Shown here one piece after another: positions 18,339 through 27,951 of a stretch of 64,000 nt of DNA. Source of the DNA: an uncultured Bacteroides sp. (GTDB lineage: Bacteria; Bacteroidota; Bacteroidia; Bacteroidales; Bacteroidaceae). The notes under the pieces were generated by a model. That model did not search any database, was not told where the DNA came from, and worked only from the letters and a program-made list of their open reading frames with translations. A program made the position numbers and the translations under genes. The stretch is taken from positions 18,020 through 82,019 of the forward strand of contig CALUJC010000008.1 of NCBI GenBank assembly GCA_944320865.1, read 5' to 3'. Each line of letters opens with the position of its first letter. Position 1 is the stretch's first letter.

Positions 18339-19502
18339 ATGCAAAAATTATTCATCGTACTATTCTTATTGCTACTGGCAGCATGTAGCAGCACCAAGCA
18401 GGAAACCGGACAGACACTTCTGCTGGGAGGGGAACCCATTTCGCTGAATGAAACGTCGCAACTTATCGCCTCTGAGCTGTTTGATACCATAACCTATATC
18501 CCGCTGGAGACGAATGACACGCTTCTGCTGGGCTATGTAGAGCATCCTAAACTGACAAGCCGGGGCATTTATTTCATATCGAACAGATCGCTTTACCTGT
18601 ATGACCTGGACACGGGGAAAGGCCTATTAAAAATAGCTCGCCAGGGGAACGGGCCGGAAGAATACCGATCATTGGCTGACGCATGGATAGACGCACATTC
18701 CGGCCATGTGGAGTTGTTGGACAACAACCGGAAGCAGATTCTTGTGTACGACTCGGTGGGGAACTTTCTTCATACCTTGCCCCTGCCTTCCATGCCTTTT
18801 GCTTTTGCCAAGGATGAGAAAGGCACTTATTGGTTTTACAACAACAACCAGATGACAGACTTTTCACGAAGCAAGGTGGTGCATTACAACGTAACATCGG
18901 GAAAGGTATTGGGTGAATACTTCCCGATAGACCCACACTTGGCCGATTACTTTTACATTATGGATGCCAACAACTTTGCAGCGACAAAGGAGGGGATATA
19001 TTACATGGCCTCCCCTTCCGACACCATATACCGGTTAGGCAGCGACGTTACCCCGGCCTATGCTTTAGGGTTGGACAACTATAAAGTGCCGGATTCGTTT
19101 TGGCAGGCGAACTATGCAGACATCATGGACTTCGTGACCAAGGCAAACAGCCGCGACTACGTTTACTCCATGGCAAACTTCTCGCTGAACAAAGATGCCG
19201 TCATGGCGGCATTCATATGGAAGGAAAATCTCTACTGGAGTTTCAGCTATCTATCAGAGAAGGAAATACATGCAGCTCATTACGTACACGATGACTTTCA
19301 CTTTACAAAGGCCTTTGAATTGTCTTCCGAAAGCATCCCCTTTGTAATGGGTGAAGACTACCTGTATGGTTTTCTCCCGGCAGAGCAGTTTATGGAATGG
19401 TGCCGAGAATATGCCAAGGCTCCTGACATGCAGGAACTGATAAAGCAGTATGGCTTGGATGAGCAGGCAAATCCTATTTTAATGAAATGCAAATTGAAAT
19501 AG
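18339..19502 (+). CDS. 6-bladed beta-propeller lipoprotein
   Basis: 387 residues with a lipoprotein signal (LLAACSS, lipid Cys16). Its beta-propeller repeats include DTITYIPLETND at the entrance and the family hallmark IARQGNGPEEYRSLADAWID (about 105-124). This is the Bacteroidota 6-bladed beta-propeller family, sometimes encoded beside transport or signalling genes; ligands are generally unknown. It starts 26 bp after the HNH gene, so cotranscription is possible, but I do not consider it part of the ATPase/HNH system. Confidence 0.8.
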   Translation: MQKLFIVLFLLLLAACSSTKQETGQTLLLGGEPISLNETSQLIASELFDTITYIPLETNDTLLLGYVEHPKLTSRGIYFISNRSLYLYDLDTGKGLLKIARQGNGPEEYRSLADAWIDAHSGHVELLDNNRKQILVYDSVGNFLHTLPLPSMPFAFAKDEKGTYWFYNNNQMTDFSRSKVVHYNVTSGKVLGEYFPIDPHLADYFYIMDANNFAATKEGIYYMASPSDTIYRLGSDVTPAYALGLDNYKVPDSFWQANYADIMDFVTKANSRDYVYSMANFSLNKDAVMAAFIWKENLYWSFSYLSEKEIHAAHYVHDDFHFTKAFELSSESIPFVMGEDYLYGFLPAEQFMEWCREYAKAPDMQELIKQYGLDEQANPILMKCKLK

Positions 19503-19599
19503 GCTTTGCAGGAGGTTTTTACTCGCTTCATTCTGCTTTTTTCAAGATGTCCCTGATAATTTTTATTCGGGTTTATTTTGCGATAATGGGGAAACTCCC

Positions 19600-19607
19600 T
19601 ATCTTTG
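19600..19607 (+). promoter_or_regulatory. Bacteroides -7 box (TATCTTTG) for the tRNA pair
   Basis: TATCTTTGC, 22 bp upstream of tRNA-Gly. No box is seen between the two tRNAs, so they are probably made as one precursor. Confidence 0.65.
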
Positions 19608-19629
19608 CAACCGTCTTTCGCAAAAGCCT

Positions 19630-19702
<73 letters not shown>

Positions 19703-19716
19703 CATATACTCAGGTC

Positions 19717-19801
19717 GCCCGGATGGTGGAATGGTAGACACGAAGGACTTAAAATCCTTTGGCCAGTAATGGCTGTGCGGGTTCAAGTCCCGCTCCGGGT
19801 A
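19717..19801 (+). tRNA. tRNA-Leu (anticodon TAA)
   Basis: 85 nt with acceptor GCCCGGA/TCCGGGT (a G-U pair closes the end) and discriminator A. The anticodon stem AAGGA/TCCTT has loop CTTAAAA (anticodon 19750-19752). A long variable arm GGCCAGTAATGGCTG marks a class II tRNA, and the T arm is GCGGG-TTCAAGT-CCCGC. CCA is not encoded. Confidence 0.96.
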
Positions 19802-19886
19802 CCCTAAGGGACGAATCGTTGTTACACACGGTTTGCCCCTTTTATTTTGATTAAAATGTTTTTCAACTATAAATTCAAGCAAAGCC

Positions 19887-22361
19887 ATGAAAAAGAGCTT
19901 ATTGTTTTGTTTATGCAGCCTTTTCTCTATCGCAGTATCGGCGCAACGTACGGAATCCGTATTGGAAAAGAATTGGAAATTCACGAAAGGGGATGTACCC
20001 GAAGCTATGCGGGAAGCCTACGATGACAAGAATTGGGAGCAAGTCTCCATACCACACGATTGGGCCATCTATGGACCTTTCGACCGCAATAATGACCTGC
20101 AGGAGGTTGCCGTCACACAAAATTTTGAAAAGAAAGCTTCAGTAAAGACCGGACGCACAGGCGGACTGCCTTACGTGGGTATAGGCTGGTATCGCACCAC
20201 TTTTAATGCGCCGGCCGACAAACAGGTGACTTTGGTGTTTGACGGTGCTATGAGTGAGGCTTGCGTGTACGTGAACGGACAGAAAGCCGGATTCTGGCCT
20301 TTGGGATATAACTCATTCCACCTTGATGTCACTCCCTATATTCATAAAGACGGACGGGCAAACACGTTGGCTGTACGGCTGGAGAACCGCCCGCAATCTT
20401 CCCGCTGGTATCCAGGGGCAGGATTGTACCGCAACGTACATTTGATAGTGACAGAAAAGATACACGTACCGGTATGGGGCACCCAACTTACCACTCCGCA
20501 TGTAGAAGCCGACTATGCATCAATAAAATTACAAACTACCTTATCCGGAGCAGATGACAACGATATCCGCATTGTAACCGACATCATTTCGCCCGACGGC
20601 AAGATAGTTGCTACAAAAGATAACATCCGGAAAATACATTACGGAGAACCGTTTGAGCAGAACTTCCTGGTAAATGCACCTATGCTGTGGTCGCCCGAAA
20701 GTCCTTCTTTATACAAAGCGGTTTCAAAAATTTATGCAAACGGCACACTGGTAGACGAATACACCACCCGCTTTGGCATACGCAGCATAGAGATTGTGGC
20801 AGACAAAGGATTCTTTCTGAACGGCAAGCATCGTAAATTTCAAGGAGTATGTAACCACCATGATTTAGGGCCATTGGGGGCAGCAATCAATATAGCTGCC
20901 TTGCGCCGCCAGCTTACTTTATTGAAAGACATGGGGTGTGATGCTATCCGCACCAGCCACAACATGCCTGCGCCCGAATTGGTGGAGCTGTGTGACGAGA
21001 TGGGGTTCATGATGATGATTGAGCCCTTTGACGAATGGGACATTGCCAAATGCGACAACGGTTATCATCGCTTCTTCGACGAATGGGCCGAAAGAGACAT
21101 GGTGAACATGCTCCACCATTATCGCAATAACCCGAGCGTAGTGATGTGGAGCATCGGCAACGAAGTGCCCACCCAAGTGAATCCGGAAGGCTATAAAGTT
21201 GCATCGTTTTTACAAAACATCTGCCATAGGGAAGACCCCACACGCCCCGTAACTTGCGGAATGGACCAAGTATCGAGTGTATTGGATAATGGATTTGCCG
21301 CATTGCTGGATGTGCCCGGCCTCAATTACCGTGCCCACCGCTATGTGGAGGCTTACAACCGCTTGCCACAGAACATCGTATTAGGTTCAGAAACAGCTTC
21401 TACTGTCAGTTCGCGCGGCATTTACAAATTCCCGGTAGAGAAACGTGCCAACGCCATGTACGATGACCATCAGTCAACAGGATATGATGTGGAGTATTGC
21501 CCATGGAGCAACCTGCCCGATGACGACTTTGCTTTAGCCGAAGATTATCCATGGACTATCGGCCAGTTTGTATGGACTGGTTTCGACTATTTGGGCGAAC
21601 CTACGCCTTACCATACGGACGCCTGGCCCAGCCACAGCTCCCTTTTCGGTATTATAGACTTGGCGAGCCTGCCTAAAGACCGCTACTACCTCTATCGCAG
21701 TGTTTGGAACAAGAAATCCCCCACGCTGCACGTACTACCCCATTGGACCTGGCCCGGAAGGGAAGGGAAAAACACCCCCGTCTTTGTCTACACCAGTTAT
21801 CCTGAAGCGGAGCTTTTTGTCAACGGCAAGAGCTATGGCAAACAGCGTAAACTTACCCGTGAGGAAAGCCAAGCCTTGCAAGGTAAAGATTCCCTCTGGC
21901 TGCAACGCCGGTATCGCCTAATGTGGCTGGATGTGCCTTACGAGCCGGGAGAAGTAAGAGTTGTGGCTTATGATGCCAATGGGAAAGCCGCCGAAGAGAA
22001 GATAATGCGCACAGCTGGCAAACCTCATCATATAGAATTGATAACCGACCGTACAAGCCTCACCGCCAATGGCAAGGACTTGGCCTACGTCACAGTACGC
22101 ATTGTGGACAAAGATGGCAACCTGTGCCCGACAGACACCCGCATAGTGCAATTTACCGTAAAAGGAGCAGGTACTTATCGCGCTGCTGCCAATGGCGATG
22201 CCACCTGCCTCTATGTTTTCCATAAGAACAAGATGCCTGCATTCAGTGGGCAGCTGACAGCCATTGTACAGGCCGGTGAAACGGAAGGCGAAATTACCCT
22301 GGAAGCAAAGGCGAAAGGGGTGAAAACCGGGAAACTGACCTTGAATGCATTACAACAGTAA
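19887..22361 (+). CDS. Glycoside hydrolase family 2 beta-galactosidase-type enzyme
   Basis: 824 residues with a signal peptide (ending AVSAQ near residue 19), so exported. Domain order: GH2 jelly-roll sugar-binding domain (about 25-185), Ig-like domain (190-295), TIM-barrel catalytic domain (300-590), then Ig-like C-terminal modules of the DUF4982 and GH2 C-terminal type. The acid/base glutamate is in MWSIGNEV (Glu426) and the nucleophile in LGSETAS (Glu502). It probably removes beta-galactosyl or related residues from host or plant glycans in the periplasm. It stands alone after the tRNAs, outside the later PUL. Confidence 0.92.
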   Translation: MKKSLLFCLCSLFSIAVSAQRTESVLEKNWKFTKGDVPEAMREAYDDKNWEQVSIPHDWAIYGPFDRNNDLQEVAVTQNFEKKASVKTGRTGGLPYVGIGWYRTTFNAPADKQVTLVFDGAMSEACVYVNGQKAGFWPLGYNSFHLDVTPYIHKDGRANTLAVRLENRPQSSRWYPGAGLYRNVHLIVTEKIHVPVWGTQLTTPHVEADYASIKLQTTLSGADDNDIRIVTDIISPDGKIVATKDNIRKIHYGEPFEQNFLVNAPMLWSPESPSLYKAVSKIYANGTLVDEYTTRFGIRSIEIVADKGFFLNGKHRKFQGVCNHHDLGPLGAAINIAALRRQLTLLKDMGCDAIRTSHNMPAPELVELCDEMGFMMMIEPFDEWDIAKCDNGYHRFFDEWAERDMVNMLHHYRNNPSVVMWSIGNEVPTQVNPEGYKVASFLQNICHREDPTRPVTCGMDQVSSVLDNGFAALLDVPGLNYRAHRYVEAYNRLPQNIVLGSETASTVSSRGIYKFPVEKRANAMYDDHQSTGYDVEYCPWSNLPDDDFALAEDYPWTIGQFVWTGFDYLGEPTPYHTDAWPSHSSLFGIIDLASLPKDRYYLYRSVWNKKSPTLHVLPHWTWPGREGKNTPVFVYTSYPEAELFVNGKSYGKQRKLTREESQALQGKDSLWLQRRYRLMWLDVPYEPGEVRVVAYDANGKAAEEKIMRTAGKPHHIELITDRTSLTANGKDLAYVTVRIVDKDGNLCPTDTRIVQFTVKGAGTYRAAANGDATCLYVFHKNKMPAFSGQLTAIVQAGETEGEITLEAKAKGVKTGKLTLNALQQ

Positions 22362-22381
22362 GAGCCTGTCGCTTTTTAGCA

Positions 22382-23077
22382 CTACAACACCCCCAACAAT
22401 CTCAGTATGCTCGGTGTAAGCAATGCCGTAAAGATGCCGTTCAGCGTAAGCCCCAAGCTGGCAAAAGCTCCATACTTACGACTGACATCCATAGCGGCGG
22501 AAGTGCCTACAGCATGTGCTGCAGTACCCATGGACAACCCTTGTGCCATGGGGCTATGCACATGTCCAACCTTTAATGCCTTGAAGCCAAGCATTCCGCC
22601 AAGTAGACCTACGCACACCACCACAGCTGCCGTAAGCGACGGAATGCCGCCAAGCGAACCTGCCACCTCCATAGCTATAGGTGTAGTGACCGACTTGGGT
22701 GCCAAGGAATAAATGATTTCATCGGAAGCCCCCATCCATTTGGCTATCAGCACCACGGAGACTACCCCGACAATGCAACCGGCCAATTGGGACAAGATGA
22801 TAGGAAGCAGTTGTTTCTTGATGGTCTCCAATTGCAAATAAAGGGGGACACCCAAAGCCACCACCGCAGGCTTTAACCAGAACTCTATCAGGTGTCCACC
22901 CTCATTGTAGGTATCATAGCTAATGTGCGCCATTTTCAGGAAAATGATAAGTATGGCAATCGTCAGCAAAATGGGGTTGAGTAACATCAGGCCTGTGCGT
23001 TTTTGCAGCAATTTGGCCAGGAAAAACACGCCGAAAGTAACGGCAAGCAAGAAAAACTCGTTCTCCAGGAAATTCAT
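22382..23077 (-). CDS. lrgB: LrgB-family membrane protein
   Basis: 231 residues, almost entirely hydrophobic with several transmembrane helices and the LrgB signatures LAPKSVTTPIAMEVAGSLGG (about 126-145) and MGTAAHAVGTSAA (about 184-196). LrgAB/CidAB proteins act as holin/antiholin-like modulators of murein hydrolase export, or in some species as pyruvate transporters. Its start overlaps the lrgA stop by four bases (23074-23077), so the two are translationally coupled. Confidence 0.9.
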   Translation of the reverse strand: MNFLENEFFLLAVTFGVFFLAKLLQKRTGLMLLNPILLTIAILIIFLKMAHISYDTYNEGGHLIEFWLKPAVVALGVPLYLQLETIKKQLLPIILSQLAGCIVGVVSVVLIAKWMGASDEIIYSLAPKSVTTPIAMEVAGSLGGIPSLTAAVVVCVGLLGGMLGFKALKVGHVHSPMAQGLSMGTAAHAVGTSAAMDVSRKYGAFASLGLTLNGIFTALLTPSILRLLGVL

Positions 23078-23412
23078 TTCAACTTACGGGTTAATTGGTG
23101 AACCCAGCCGGTAACGACAAGCACCAGCAAGGTACTGACTAAAAAAGAAACGACAATAGGCCAGAACTCGGCAGCAATGACATCAAAATACAGTATCAAA
23201 GCCACACCGGGCGGCACAAAAAAGAAACCAAGATTGGCAACCAGGAAGTCGGACATGCCCTGCACCCAGTGCAATTTAATCCAGCCCAACTTCAAGAACA
23301 ACGTCAGCAACAGCATGCCTATAATGCTGGAAGGCAATTTAATGCCCGTAAGATAAACAACCAGCTCGCCCAAGGCAAGGCATCCGAAAAGGATGGCACA
23401 TTGACGAATCAT
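23074..23412 (-). CDS. lrgA: LrgA/CidA-family membrane protein
   Basis: 112 residues with about four hydrophobic helices. It carries the family pattern GIKLPSSIIGMLLLTLFL (22-39) and a later segment with LGFFFVPPGVALI. It is first in a two-gene lrgAB unit. A -7 box at 23448-23455 lies 36 bp upstream. The neighbouring, divergent pta-ackA pair makes a link with overflow/pyruvate metabolism attractive, since LrgAB can respond to acetate and pyruvate in other bacteria; that link is inference. Confidence 0.9.
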   Translation of the reverse strand: MIRQCAILFGCLALGELVVYLTGIKLPSSIIGMLLLTLFLKLGWIKLHWVQGMSDFLVANLGFFFVPPGVALILYFDVIAAEFWPIVVSFLVSTLLVLVVTGWVHQLTRKLK

Positions 23413-23447
23413 AACTTATATAAATTAATACCTATTGAAAACGGGCG

Positions 23448-23455
23448 CAAAGTTA
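23448..23455 (-). promoter_or_regulatory. Bacteroides -7 box (TAACTTTG) for lrgAB
   Basis: TAACTTTGC on the minus strand, 36 bp before the lrgA ATG. Confidence 0.6.
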
Positions 23456-23581
23456 ATGAATCTTCTGCTTCCGGAAACATTACTGACACGACCTATAGGG
23501 ACGTTATGTTAAATAATCCAATAATTCCTACCCTATACATTTTTACGCATCCAATTGCTATATAGATATTGCAAAATTGTG

Positions 23582-23589
23582 TATTTTTG
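23582..23589 (+). promoter_or_regulatory. Bacteroides -7 box (TATTTTTG) for pta-ackA
   Basis: TATTTTTGC, 46 bp before the preferred pta ATG at 23635 and 19 bp before the alternative ATG at 23608. Confidence 0.6.
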
Positions 23590-23634
23590 CGAGTGACTTA
23601 AAGAAGTATGAATCCAACACACAAATATATCATC

Positions 23635-24651
23635 ATGCAAAGATTAATCAACCAAATCGTTGAGCGCGCCAAAGCCAACCGCCAACGCATTGTCCTTCCC
23701 GAAGGCACGGAAGAACGCACTTTGAAAGCTGCCAACCAAGCCCTGACCGATGAGACGGCTGACCTCATCCTATTGGGCAACCCTGATGAAATCAACGAAT
23801 GTGCCAAGAAATGGGGGCTGGGAAACATTGGAAAAGCTACCATTATCGCCCCCGAAAACAATCCACGAAAAGAAGAATATGCGCAACTGCTTTATGAACT
23901 GCGCAAAAGCAAAGGCATGACCCTTGAGGAAGCCGAAAAGAAAGTGACCGACCCGCTCTACCTGGGTTGCCTCATGATAAAGAACGGTGATGCCGACGGG
24001 CAACTGGCCGGTGCACGCAACACCACAGGCAACGTGCTGCGCCCCGCCTTGCAAATCATTAAGACCGCACCGGGCATTACGTGCGTGTCGGGCGCCATGC
24101 TGCTGCTGACGCACGCACCCGAATATGGCACGAACGGCATCGTGGTGATGGGCGATGTGGCCGTTACCCCCGTTCCCGATGCTTCCCAATTGGCACAAAT
24201 AGCCGTCTGCACGGCACGTACCGCAAACGCCGTAGCCGGCCTTGACCCCAAAGTAGCCCTACTCAGCTTCTCGACTAAAGGCTCTGCAAAACATGATGTG
24301 GTAGACAAGGTAGTGGAAGCCTTGAAGCTGGCCAAGGAAATGGCACCGGACATTGCCATCGACGGCGAACTGCAAGCCGATGCCGCCCTGGTGCCCGAAG
24401 TAGGTGCCAGCAAGGCTCCCGGTTCGGCCATCGCAGGACATGCAAACGTGCTGGTCGTACCCAATCTGGAGGTAGGCAACATTTCCTACAAACTGGTACA
24501 ACGCCTGGGACATGCCGATGCCATCGGCCCCATCCTGCAAGGCATTGCCCGCCCGGTAAACGACTTGTCGCGCGGATGCTCCGTGGAAGATGTCTACCGC
24601 ATGATTGCCATCACGGCCAACCAAGCCATTGCTGCCAAGAACAACGCTTAA
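23635..24651 (+). CDS. pta: Phosphate acetyltransferase
   Basis: Converts acetyl-CoA and phosphate to acetyl phosphate, the first half of fermentative acetate formation. From MQRLINQIVERAK (ATG 23635) it is 338 residues, the short Pta form lacking the N-terminal DRTGG regulatory domain. Visible signatures include IVLPEGTEERTLKAA near the start, GNPDEI, and ARNTTGNVLRPALQIIKTAPG. An ATG nine codons upstream (23608) is in frame, but the conserved start begins at MQRLINQ. ackA follows after 39 bp. Confidence 0.95.
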   Translation: MQRLINQIVERAKANRQRIVLPEGTEERTLKAANQALTDETADLILLGNPDEINECAKKWGLGNIGKATIIAPENNPRKEEYAQLLYELRKSKGMTLEEAEKKVTDPLYLGCLMIKNGDADGQLAGARNTTGNVLRPALQIIKTAPGITCVSGAMLLLTHAPEYGTNGIVVMGDVAVTPVPDASQLAQIAVCTARTANAVAGLDPKVALLSFSTKGSAKHDVVDKVVEALKLAKEMAPDIAIDGELQADAALVPEVGASKAPGSAIAGHANVLVVPNLEVGNISYKLVQRLGHADAIGPILQGIARPVNDLSRGCSVEDVYRMIAITANQAIAAKNNA

Positions 24652-24690
24652 GAATACCTGAGTCTAAAACCATATAAACAACAAGAAGAT

Positions 24691-25896
24691 ATGAAAATAT
24701 TAGTATTGAACTGCGGCAGCTCGTCCATCAAGTACAAGCTGTTCGACATGGAACACAAACAAGTCATTGCCCAAGGCGGCGTAGAGAAAATCGGCCTGAA
24801 GGATTCCTTCCTGAAAATCACTTTGCCTAATGGCGAAAAAAAAATCCTGGAGAAAGACATTCCCGAACACACCGTAGGCGTAGAGTTCATTCTCCAGACG
24901 CTGACCAGTCCTGAATACGGAGCCATCAGCTCGCTCACGGAAATCAATGCCGTAGGCCACCGCATGGTGCATGCCGGAGAGAAGTTCAGCAAGTCTGTCC
25001 TGCTCACCCCCGAAGTACTCGAAGCCTTCACCGCCTGCAACGACCTGGCACCACTGCACAACCCTGCCAACCTGAAAGGCGTAAATGCCATCAAGGCCAT
25101 TCTGCCCGACGTGCCGCAAATCGGCGTATTCGACACGGCTTTCCACCAGACGATGCCCGACTATGCCTACATGTATGCCGTGCCCTACGAACTGTACAAG
25201 AAGTACGGAGTGCGCCGCTACGGCTTCCACGGCACATCGCACCGCTATGTATCGCAAAGAGTGTGCGACTTCCTCGGCGTGAAGCCCGAAGGCCAACGCA
25301 TCATCACCTGCCACATCGGTAACGGCGGCTCCATCAGCGCCATCAAAGACGGCAAGTGCATGGACACCAGCATGGGCCTTACCCCGCTGGAGGGGCTGAT
25401 GATGGGTACCCGCAGCGGTGACATCGACGCCGGCGCCGTGACCTACATCATGGAGAAGGAAGGGCTGGATGCAGCCGGCATATCGAACCTGCTGAACAAG
25501 AAGAGCGGCGTGCTGGGCATCTTCGGCGAATCGAGCGACATGCGCGACCTGGAAGCTGCCGTGGCAGCCGGCAATCCCAAAGCCATTCTGGCCGAAAACA
25601 TGTACTTCTACCGCATCAAGAAGTACATCGGAGCCTACGCGGCTGCCTTGGGCGGCGTGGATATCATCGTCTTCACCGGCGGTGTGGGCGAAAACCAGGC
25701 CACTGCCCGCTGGGGTGCCTGCCAGGGACTGGAGTTCATGGGCGTGAAGCTGGATGCCGAGAAAAACAAGGTGCGCGGCGAGGAGATGGTCATCTCCACC
25801 GACGACTCCAAGGTGAAAGTCGTAGTCATCCCCACCGACGAGGAACTGATGATTGCCACCGACACGCTGGCCATCTTGCAACACGGCGAGGCGTGA
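24691..25896 (+). CDS. ackA: Acetate kinase
   Basis: Phosphorylates ADP from acetyl phosphate, giving ATP and acetate. 401 residues with both ASKHA signatures: MKILVLNCGSSSIKYKLFD at the start, and GFHGTSHRYVSQRVCDFLG (about 175-193). Later IITCHIGNGGSIS and VFTGGVGENQATAR line the nucleotide site. Two hairpin terminators follow (25930-25958 and 25976-26021). Confidence 0.97.
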   Translation: MKILVLNCGSSSIKYKLFDMEHKQVIAQGGVEKIGLKDSFLKITLPNGEKKILEKDIPEHTVGVEFILQTLTSPEYGAISSLTEINAVGHRMVHAGEKFSKSVLLTPEVLEAFTACNDLAPLHNPANLKGVNAIKAILPDVPQIGVFDTAFHQTMPDYAYMYAVPYELYKKYGVRRYGFHGTSHRYVSQRVCDFLGVKPEGQRIITCHIGNGGSISAIKDGKCMDTSMGLTPLEGLMMGTRSGDIDAGAVTYIMEKEGLDAAGISNLLNKKSGVLGIFGESSDMRDLEAAVAAGNPKAILAENMYFYRIKKYIGAYAAALGGVDIIVFTGGVGENQATARWGACQGLEFMGVKLDAEKNKVRGEEMVISTDDSKVKVVVIPTDEELMIATDTLAILQHGEA

Positions 25897-25929
25897 CCTG
25901 CCTTCTATCTTAGACCTGTTTATCCCTAC

Positions 25930-25958
25930 GACCCTCATGCCACCGCATGGGGGTCTTT
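25930..25958 (+). terminator. Intrinsic terminator after ackA
   Basis: An 11-bp stem GACCCTCATGC / GCATGGGGGTC with loop CACC (one G-T pair), followed by TTT. Confidence 0.7.
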
Positions 25959-25975
25959 CGTATACACACAGGGCA

Positions 25976-26021
25976 ATATGGAGACCCTCCATACGGGCGT
26001 ATGGAACCTCTCCATATTTTT
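25976..26021. terminator. Long hairpin between convergent ackA and fecR
   Basis: Outer stem ATATGGAGA/TCTCCATAT (9 bp), a 3x3 internal loop, an inner stem TCCATAC/GTATGGA and loop GGGC, then a T run at 26017-26021. It sits between converging genes and may stop transcription from both sides. Confidence 0.65.
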
Positions 26022-26061
26022 AGGGATATTCAGTAATTGATTTGGATTTACATCCATTCTG

Positions 26062-27090
26062 CTATTTTATGACTGAGACTCTATACTCCTTTTTACCTTT
26101 TACTTCGTTATTCGGTTTAACAATATTTTCACATTTAATATTATTGCCCTCCTCCAAGATATCCAATATCTCACTAAGTGACTCATTCTCAAATGTCGCA
26201 TGATATGGATAATCTTTAATTTCTTCATCCACAATAACGAAATGGACATTATATTTTTGCTCGAGTTTATTAAAAACGTCCTTCAATTTAACATCCCTGA
26301 AAACGGTCAATCCATCTATCCAAGCATAGTTGTTGTAAACATTGCCCTGTGTAATAGAATATGTACTATCAACTTTGCTATAGCTAAAGACCTCTCCTGG
26401 AGCCATTTCCACACTACAACTCGAGTTCATGCCTGATATACTTATTCTACCCTTATCCAAAGAGACACATACATTAGCTTCATTTTTATAGGCATTCACA
26501 TTAAATCGTGTACCCGTAGCTACAATATTGACATCACCAGCTTTAACAATAAATGGATATTCAGGATTGGCATTTACTTCGAAAAACGCTTCACCTTGTT
26601 TTAACTCTATTTCTCTTACTTTCTTATCAAATCGAACCGGATATCTCACGGTTGTCCCAGCATTAAGTCGGACAATGGAGCCATCAGTCAATTCCACAGA
26701 AGAAGTCATCCCAAAAGGTACAGTTATAGTCTGATAGGCTGTTTTAGCCACCGTTCCAAACTCATCCTTATCCACTTGAATATATAAATAAATAGTTGAC
26801 ACGAGTAGAGGAATAAATAATACCGCTGCCGCCCTATAAATTAATGACGTAAACGAAGCTATCCTCCTTTTCTTACATCTTTTACTTATCCTGCTAAAAA
26901 AAAGCCTCTCAGCCTTTTCTGAATCAATACACTCAGGCCGGAAAGCAGGATTGGCAACATCCCAAATATTTTTCATTTTCCGGATATCAGCCTCATCTTC
27001 CCCATTCCTATTGCTCCATTCATTGCAAGCCTTAGGATCTGACCCGGTATTACCCAAGAGAATTTTATTTATAACATCTTCATCTTTCAT
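26062..27090 (-). CDS. FecR-family anti-sigma factor
   Basis: 342 residues. The cytoplasmic N-terminus (1-82) holds the sigma-binding part, one TM helix spans about 83-104 (IYRAAAVLFIPLLVSTIYLYI), then come the periplasmic FecR domain (about 118-225, with GEAFFEV and ATGTRFNV) and a DUF4974 domain (about 262-330). It relays a signal from the STN domain of a TonB-dependent transporter to an ECF sigma factor. It lies downstream of the sigma gene and is divergent from the susC carrying an STN domain, the standard cis pair in Bacteroides PULs. Confidence 0.93.
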   Translation of the reverse strand: MKDEDVINKILLGNTGSDPKACNEWSNRNGEDEADIRKMKNIWDVANPAFRPECIDSEKAERLFFSRISKRCKKRRIASFTSLIYRAAAVLFIPLLVSTIYLYIQVDKDEFGTVAKTAYQTITVPFGMTSSVELTDGSIVRLNAGTTVRYPVRFDKKVREIELKQGEAFFEVNANPEYPFIVKAGDVNIVATGTRFNVNAYKNEANVCVSLDKGRISISGMNSSCSVEMAPGEVFSYSKVDSTYSITQGNVYNNYAWIDGLTVFRDVKLKDVFNKLEQKYNVHFVIVDEEIKDYPYHATFENESLSEILDILEEGNNIKCENIVKPNNEVKGKKEYRVSVIK

Positions 27091-27191
27091 ATTCTATTTT
27101 ATTTAAAAGCTAATACCTGAATTACACACATGAAATCCAAGTAACAATAACACTGAACACGCATGTAACATTTATTGCGTAATAATGACGA

Positions 27192-27794
27192 TTAACTTAA
27201 ACCGACCCACAACCATTTTGCGAAAATAAATAATAACATAACAAAAAAATCCTTCAACAGAGTTTTAAGTCGCACAATAGATTTTGCAATCCTAACTTCA
27301 ACTGTTCTAACCGAAACGCCTAATTCACCCGCAATCTGTTGATATTTCATCCCTTTCTCCTTACTCATTTTAAAGGTTATCTTTTCATCTTCTGGCAACT
27401 TCTCTATTGCTTGTTGAAGGCTTGCATTAAGCTCCGAAAATAGGATATATTCTTCTGTATCATTATTTTCTAATAAATTCTGCTTGATAATAAACTCAAT
27501 ATGTTCGTTAACTATTTTACCATGTTTTAGTTCATCCAGACAGTTGTTCTTGACTGATTTTATAAGATACGACTTGAGTGATTCTATCTTAAGTCTTTCT
27601 CTATTATCCCACATATAGAGAAAGATATCTTGAACAATATCTTCGCATACTTCTTGATTCGGTATTATAGTTCCCCCATACAGTACAAGGTCTTTGTAAT
27701 ACTTTGAAAATAAATAGGAATATGCGCTGTGCTCTCCTTTTTTAAGAGCAGCAATGAGCCCTGCCTCATTATCATATTGCATCATTCTATTCAT
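27192..27794 (-). CDS. ECF RNA polymerase sigma factor (sigma-70 family)
   Basis: 200 residues from MNRMMQYDNEAG (ATG 27794). The frame extends 25 codons upstream with a hydrophobic, non-conserved stretch, so the shorter start is preferred; MMQYD three codons later also fits. Region 2 reads EDIVQDIFLYMWDNRERL (about 52-69), and region 4 carries the helix-turn-helix YQQIAGELGVSVRTVEVRIAKS (about 150-171). The C-terminus is a hydrophobic tail (FFVMLLFIFAKWLWVGL), common in PUL-linked ECF factors. It probably activates the divergent susC operon when released by the FecR protein. Confidence 0.92.
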   Translation of the reverse strand: MNRMMQYDNEAGLIAALKKGEHSAYSYLFSKYYKDLVLYGGTIIPNQEVCEDIVQDIFLYMWDNRERLKIESLKSYLIKSVKNNCLDELKHGKIVNEHIEFIIKQNLLENNDTEEYILFSELNASLQQAIEKLPEDEKITFKMSKEKGMKYQQIAGELGVSVRTVEVRIAKSIVRLKTLLKDFFVMLLFIFAKWLWVGLS

Positions 27795-27943
27795 ATATAA
27801 CATTAAACATTCGAAAACTTCGACGGGCACAAATATAGAGACAACTAATTTATTAACCAACACATACATTCGATATATTTAGTATAAAGAACAACTACAC
27901 AACAATAAAACTCTACAATCTGTCTTACATCAAAAAGGAAACG

Positions 27944-27951
27944 CAAAAATA
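27944..27951 (-). promoter_or_regulatory. Possible -7 box (TATTTTTG) for the sigma/anti-sigma pair
   Basis: TATTTTTGC on the minus strand, 150 bp before the sigma ATG. The 594-bp gene-free gap 27795-28388 is AT-rich. It otherwise shows only a weak 61-codon minus-strand frame (28120-28305) and presumably the sigma-dependent susC promoter, which I cannot place. Confidence 0.4.

Noticed and set aside
19717-19887. tRNA-Leu as an integration site for a mobile element.
   Set aside because: No integrase and no repeat of the tRNA 3' end seen downstream; the next gene is an ordinary GH2 enzyme.
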